This document shows, piece after piece, positions 8,163-10,866 of a stretch of 10,866 bases of DNA; the stretch's first letter is position 1, and each line of letters begins with the position of its first letter. A program made the position numbers and the translations under genes. The notes beneath the pieces were generated by a model. The model saw only the letters and a program-made list of their open reading frames with translations. It had not been told where the DNA came from and ran no database searches. The stretch comes from Thiotrichaceae bacterium (GTDB lineage Bacteria; Pseudomonadota; Gammaproteobacteria; Thiotrichales; Thiotrichaceae). The stretch spans positions 1 to 10,866 of the forward strand of contig JANTHA010000055.1 of the NCBI GenBank assembly GCA_024762625.1. Direction: 5' to 3'.

Positions 8163-8315
8163 CTATTGGACCGGACCATGGGGAAGAAAAAAGCCATAAA
8201 ACATATACAGCCAGCCTACAACCATTAACACAGCATATACCAATAATATCGCCCATGTTCCTTTAGGGGCTTCGGCAATTGCCTTCTCTTGCTCTTCAGG
8301 GCTTAGTTCCACCAT
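8163..8315 (-). CDS. cbaD: Small ba3 oxidase subunit IIa, single-helix
   Basis: A 50-residue protein found by reading the minus strand upstream of cbaB. AGGAG stands 6-7 bases before ATG 8315 and the stop TAG is at 8163-8165. An acidic N-terminus (ELSPEEQEK) is followed by P-K-G and one membrane helix (residues ~20-44) ending in FFLPHGP. Its pattern (PKG, A-x-x-L-V, W near the middle, aromatic FF at the end) matches, from memory, the 34-residue subunit IIa of Thermus ba3 oxidase. It is the first gene of the operon, 59 bases before cbaB. In known ba3 structures this subunit fills the place of the missing first helix of subunit II. The call rests on length, helix, motif and position. Confidence 0.85.
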   Translation of the reverse strand: MVELSPEEQEKAIAEAPKGTWAILLVYAVLMVVGWLYMFYGFFLPHGPVQ

Positions 8316-8368
8316 AGAATTCTCCTGTTATTCCGTATATTAAAAAACGGGGTCAAAATCATTTCGTC

Positions 8369-8405
8369 TTGATTCATTGGCTTGATTCAATCTTGCCAGA
8401 ATCAA
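8369..8405. promoter_or_regulatory. Cluster of TTGATTC half-sites upstream of cbaD
   Basis: TTGATTC occurs at 8369-8375 and 8382-8388, as direct repeats 13 bases apart. Its reverse complement GAATCAA is at 8399-8405, making a perfect 7-bp inverted repeat with a 10-base gap. A fourth copy (GAATCAA) is at 8646-8652. The inverted repeat is centred about 78 bases before the cbaD start codon. The TTGAT core equals the FNR/ANR half-site, but the 10-base gap is not the FNR 4-base gap, so this is not a standard FNR box. Candidate operator of the oxidase operon; the binding protein is unknown. Confidence 0.45.
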
Positions 8406-8572
8406 TCCATTTTGTTTGTTTATAGGTCTTAAATAATCACTTCACTTACTATTCTCAATACTATAGAAGTAAAAATACAATTTAACCTGAATTTTAGTTA
8501 TTTTTTATCAGAAGACTTTGAATAAGTCTCACAATTTGGCGTCTGAATTATAATAAATCTGAAATGACCTTA

Positions 8573-8616
8573 GTTAACTTTAACAACTATCCTTTACACC
8601 CTTAATTAACTTTAAT
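8573..8616. promoter_or_regulatory. Twin 12-bp palindromes, possible cooperative operator
   Basis: GTTAA-CT-TTAAC (8573-8584) and ATTAA-CT-TTAAT (8605-8616) are perfect inverted repeats with the same 10-base core TTAACTTTAA. They are spaced 32 bases centre to centre, about three helical turns. AT-richness raises the chance level, but the identical core and phased spacing suggest a dimeric factor. ArcA-type GTTAA repeats are an alternative reading. Confidence 0.35.
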
Positions 8617-8723
8617 TACCTAGGATTTTACTGGCAATTTGTAATGAATCAAAATAAGGTACATCATTAAATACAGTTACCGCATATCTTCGTTCATTCT
8701 TACACTGGATTTTGAGAGCATCC

Positions 8724-8737
8724 TTAACAAATGTTAA
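8724..8737. promoter_or_regulatory. Perfect palindrome TTAACA-AA-TGTTAA, candidate Crp/FNR-family box
   Basis: This 14-bp perfect palindrome has 5-4-5 geometry (TTAAC-AAAT-GTTAA), as in Crp/FNR-family sites, with TTAAC in place of the FNR TTGAT. It matches the consensus known for Listeria PrfA, another Crp/FNR member. It lies 165-178 bases before the start of the Crp/FNR gene at 8903. Weak -10-like hexamers follow at 8758-8763 (AATACT) and 8764-8769 (TAAAAT), at roughly class II distance. Autoregulation by the adjacent gene product is inferred. Confidence 0.5.
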
Positions 8738-8849
8738 TAACTATTCTATTTCACTTGAATACTTAAAATGGCTTTGCCGAAATAAGAAAACTTCTGGTTT
8801 AGCGTAGAAATGACCAGGCTGAATCCCACGCCTTTATTAACTATTAATT

Positions 8850-8895
8850 TAGCGTCAAATTAACAACAAATGTAGCAACAAATTAACAACAAATG
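8850..8895. repeat. 23-bp tandem duplication in the regulator leader
   Basis: Unit 1 (8850-8872) and unit 2 (8873-8895) abut exactly and differ at only two bases (GT 8854-8855 versus AA 8877-8878). Each unit contains the half-site TTAACA and ends in ATG. The ATG ending unit 1 is followed at once by TAG, a start-stop (8870-8875). The ATG ending unit 2 opens a 12-codon frame (8893-8931) that overlaps the regulator start codon out of frame. It lies 7 bases before ATG 8903. Confidence 0.85.
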
Positions 8896-8902
8896 CGAGA
8901 TT

Positions 8903-9634
8903 ATGAGTTTATTACCCAAGCTGCCCATTGAAGAAAAAATCAGTTGCGAAACCTGTTCATCCCGCCGACATGCCTGGTTCAAACAATGTAGCCAGAAGGA
9001 TCTGGAACACTTTCAGCTGTTGCGCAGCACACAAACAACATTGAAGGCGGGTGATTATCTGTTTATGGAAGGCGATACGCCAAACTCCGCCTACACGCTT
9101 CAGGAAGGCTGGATCCTCTGTTTCAAAACACTCTCAAATGGACAGAGGCAGGTGCTTTCCGTGGCGTTTTCCGGCGATTTTCTAGGTTATCGAACCAAGA
9201 TGAATCAAGCCATCAATTATTCCGCAATGGCGGTAACAGACTGCCGAATCTGTTCTTTTTCCGAAAAAAACATTATCCAGCTATTGCAACACAGCCCCGA
9301 ATTAATTCAAAGCCTGATCAGCATTCAAGAAACCCAGGCTAATACCTGTAGAACTCGTCTAACCTATGTTGGACAAGCGCCTGCGAAATTGAAACTCGCT
9401 TATTTTCTGGTTGATATATTGAACAAGCTAAAAATGAGGGGCGTTGATATCAACCAAAGTATAGATTTCCCGTTAACCCATGAAGACGTGGCCGACGCGA
9501 TTGGAATTACATCCGTCCATATGTGCCGGGTTGCCGTGGAATTACGGCGCGCCAATATTGTTGATTGCCGCCATAACCATATACGCGTTCATGACTTTGA
9601 GGCGCTTAAAGAGCTGGCTGCTTCTGTTTTTTGA
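8903..9634 (+). CDS. Crp/FNR-family transcriptional regulator with N-terminal cysteines
   Basis: A 243-residue cytoplasmic regulator. Residues ~38-125 form the cyclic-nucleotide-type beta-barrel (sensor fold), ~127-158 the dimer helix and ~160-240 a winged helix-turn-helix. Cysteines C15, C18 and C29 precede the barrel, and C114 (in TDCRIC) aligns with FNR C122, so an oxygen- or NO-sensitive iron-sulfur cluster is plausible. However, the gaps are C-x2-C-x10-C, not the C-x2-C-x5-C of E. coli FNR. The recognition helix (203-216) keeps R209 but has V205 and C208 where FNR has the base-reading Glu and Ser, so its target is probably not TTGAT. The start is ATG 8903; the ribosome site is weak (GCGAG) and is preceded by a 23-bp tandem repeat and small upstream frames. 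It is divergent from the oxidase operon, which makes it the likely local regulator. Its exact subfamily is unassigned. Confidence 0.88.
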   Translation: MSLLPKLPIEEKISCETCSSRRHAWFKQCSQKDLEHFQLLRSTQTTLKAGDYLFMEGDTPNSAYTLQEGWILCFKTLSNGQRQVLSVAFSGDFLGYRTKMNQAINYSAMAVTDCRICSFSEKNIIQLLQHSPELIQSLISIQETQANTCRTRLTYVGQAPAKLKLAYFLVDILNKLKMRGVDINQSIDFPLTHEDVADAIGITSVHMCRVAVELRRANIVDCRHNHIRVHDFEALKELAASVF

Positions 9635-9698
9635 TGTTGTTTTGATGATGATTATCTGCGATCGTCTCTATTCCGAATACAGACCACGCCAGACAGAA

Positions 9699-9712
9699 TT
9701 AACATTTATTAT
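9699..9712. promoter_or_regulatory. Weak copy of the TTAACA-NN-TGTTAA box before the isomerase gene
   Basis: TTAACA-TT-TATTAT matches 10 of the 12 fixed bases and lies 63-76 bases upstream of ATG 9775, in the 140-base gap after the regulator gene. On its own it could easily be chance in AT-rich DNA. It is listed because two better copies occur in this window upstream of other genes. Confidence 0.2.
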
Positions 9713-9774
9713 TTTCTTGCCAGTTACCGCTCTCTATACTGCGCACTTTCCATTTTATAAATAAAACCAACGAT

Positions 9775-10866
9775 ATGATGATAAAAACAAGCATACTTTC
9801 AAGCAGCATCGCACTCGGACTGATTCTGTCTCCCGGCATATTTGCAAACATCAATAATGCCGAGCAATCAAGCGCCGGACAAATTCTTGTCACCATTGAC
9901 GATAGTAAAATCACTCGCGGCGAGTTGCGCAAAGCGCTGACCAGCTCACCCTTTTATACACAATTTAATACACTCAATGAAAATGTACAGGCTTCCATAC
10001 GCGGTGATTTATTAAAACGCATGGTTGCATCCAGATTACTGGCTGCCGAGGCAAAACGTTTAAAACTTGATCAAACACAGTCTTTCAAGGATGACCTGAA
10101 TAATTACACCGATGGTTTGCTTTACCGTCAATACACCAACGCGCTAAAGCACGCGGTAAAATTGACTGATGCCGAACTTAAGCAGCTTCGCGCGCGTTAC
10201 AAAGACAATCATGACGCCTACGCAGCGGCAAAATCCGCTGAGAAATCAAAAAAATATAAGGCCCTGCTTAAACTTACCCTGTTAAAACTCCGCGACAGCC
10301 TGCATGTTAAACTACACGAAGAGCGCATCAACCCGCAAATGACGCCAGATACCATTTTGATGGAAGGCGATGAAGGTTTGAGTATTCGCGCGTCTGATCT
10401 GTTTGACGCCAGCCAGATGACGCCACCGCCGGAAAAAGACGCCGTGCAGGAAAAACTGTATCAACAGATCGAATTTTTATTAATCCTGAATGCTGCTAAA
10501 AAAGAACGCCTTGACATAAGCAAACAACTTGAGCGTTACAAAGAGCAGTTACTCCCCACCCTTTTAAGCAAGAAAAAAGCGCGCCAATGGTTAGGCGACA
10601 AGGAACAGAGTGAAAAGGCGCTCAGGGATTATTATGATTCACATCCCGAAATAAGTCGGGTTGGAGACCAATGGCATATCGGCCAGATCGTACTCGCCAA
10701 CCGGGAGCAAGCAGAAAAGGCTAAAGATCTGATCAAATCAGGCAAAGCCAGCCTGTTCCAGCTTGCAGGAAAAATGAGCATTGACCCCTATGGAAAAGCG
10801 CATAATGGCGATATGGGCTGGATAGCACAAGGAAGCGGTCAGGCCAGCATAGAAAAAGCATTAAAA
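9775..10866 (+). CDS. Exported parvulin-type peptidyl-prolyl isomerase, C-terminus cut off
   Basis: The frame is open for 364 codons to the right window edge. Residues 1-25 form a signal peptide (MMIK, hydrophobic stretch, P-G-I-F-A). A long, charged, mostly helical region follows (~30-295), rich in Lys/Glu/Gln and resembling the chaperone arms of SurA, PpiD and PrsA. The parvulin catalytic domain begins near residue 300 (W-H-I-G-Q-I-V-L). It includes S-x-D-P and the N-G-D-M-G-W segment (G345, D346, G348, W349), the usual GGDLGW of this fold. It is predicted to act in the periplasm on folding of exported proteins. Two tandem ATGs (9775, 9778) could start it and no strong ribosome site is seen. 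It follows the regulator by 140 bases with no clear terminator, so co-transcription is possible. Which named member it is cannot be told without the rest. Confidence 0.85.
   Translation, partial: MMIKTSILSSSIALGLILSPGIFANINNAEQSSAGQILVTIDDSKITRGELRKALTSSPFYTQFNTLNENVQASIRGDLLKRMVASRLLAAEAKRLKLDQTQSFKDDLNNYTDGLLYRQYTNALKHAVKLTDAELKQLRARYKDNHDAYAAAKSAEKSKKYKALLKLTLLKLRDSLHVKLHEERINPQMTPDTILMEGDEGLSIRASDLFDASQMTPPPEKDAVQEKLYQQIEFLLILNAAKKERLDISKQLERYKEQLLPTLLSKKKARQWLGDKEQSEKALRDYYDSHPEISRVGDQWHIGQIVLANREQAEKAKDLIKSGKASLFQLAGKMSIDPYGKAHNGDMGWIAQGSGQASIEKALK

Larger units (their letters stand above)
8316..8902. other. Divergent regulatory region between oxidase operon and regulator gene
   Basis: The 587 bases between cbaD (minus) and the Crp/FNR gene (plus) are strongly AT-rich, with no supportable ORF or RNA gene. 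They hold several distinct motif families: TTGATTC half-sites (8369-8405, and one at 8646-8652), twin RTTAA-CT-TTAAY palindromes (8573-8584, 8605-8616), a further ATTAA-CTA-TTAAT (8836-8848), the perfect box at 8724-8737, and a 23-bp tandem duplication at the right end. Clear sigma70 -35/-10 pairs are not obvious in either direction. This fits activator-dependent promoters but does not prove them. Confidence 0.7.

Noticed and set aside
9635..9774. Terminator or small gene between the regulator and the isomerase
   Set aside because: There is no stem with a T-run, and the frames here only extend from coding frames of the flanking genes.

Overview
The window reads as a respiratory gene cluster from a Gram-negative bacterium, most likely a gammaproteobacterium. 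The evidence is a periplasmic c-type cytochrome set, a diheme cytochrome c4, an FNR-type regulator and a FixI/CcoI-type copper ATPase. I cannot name the genus. No rRNA, tRNA, CRISPR array, insertion sequence or convincing intrinsic terminator was seen.

Layout. Positions 1-2413 (minus) hold the N-terminal 804 residues of a large exported multiheme cytochrome c with seven visible CxxCH motifs; its C-terminus lies beyond the left edge. A 289-base non-coding stretch (2414-2702) carries its predicted promoter. A minus-strand operon then runs from 8315 down to 2703: cbaD (50 aa, too short for usual ORF calls), cbaB (CuA subunit II), cbaA (subunit I of a B-type, ba3-like heme-copper oxidase), a diheme cytochrome c4 and a CcoI/FixI-like copper P-type ATPase. 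Spacings are 59 bases, a 1-base overlap, 2 bases and 45 bases. A 587-base AT-rich divergent region (8316-8902) is full of symmetric and repeated DNA motifs. On the plus strand follow a Crp/FNR regulator (8903-9634) and, 140 bases further, the N-terminal 364 residues of an exported parvulin-type prolyl isomerase that runs off the right edge.

How the genes fit together. The diheme c4 is the likely electron donor to CuA of the ba3 oxidase. The ATPase is the likely source of copper for CuA/CuB assembly. The regulator has N-terminal cysteines (C15, C18, C29) plus C114, as expected of an oxygen- or NO-sensing FNR relative, but with non-standard spacing and a changed recognition helix. The multiheme cytochrome is a candidate for a separate electron route, and the prolyl isomerase for periplasmic folding.

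The most interesting signal is regulatory. A perfect 14-bp palindrome, TTAACA-AA-TGTTAA (8724-8737), has the Crp/FNR 5-4-5 geometry and lies upstream of the regulator gene. A copy with one mismatch (2536-2549) lies upstream of the multiheme cytochrome, at a class-II-like distance from an extended -10 motif. A weaker copy precedes the isomerase gene. This suggests a small regulon built on a half-site different from the FNR TTGAT. The oxidase operon instead has a cluster of TTGATTC half-sites. These regulatory links are inference from sequence alone.
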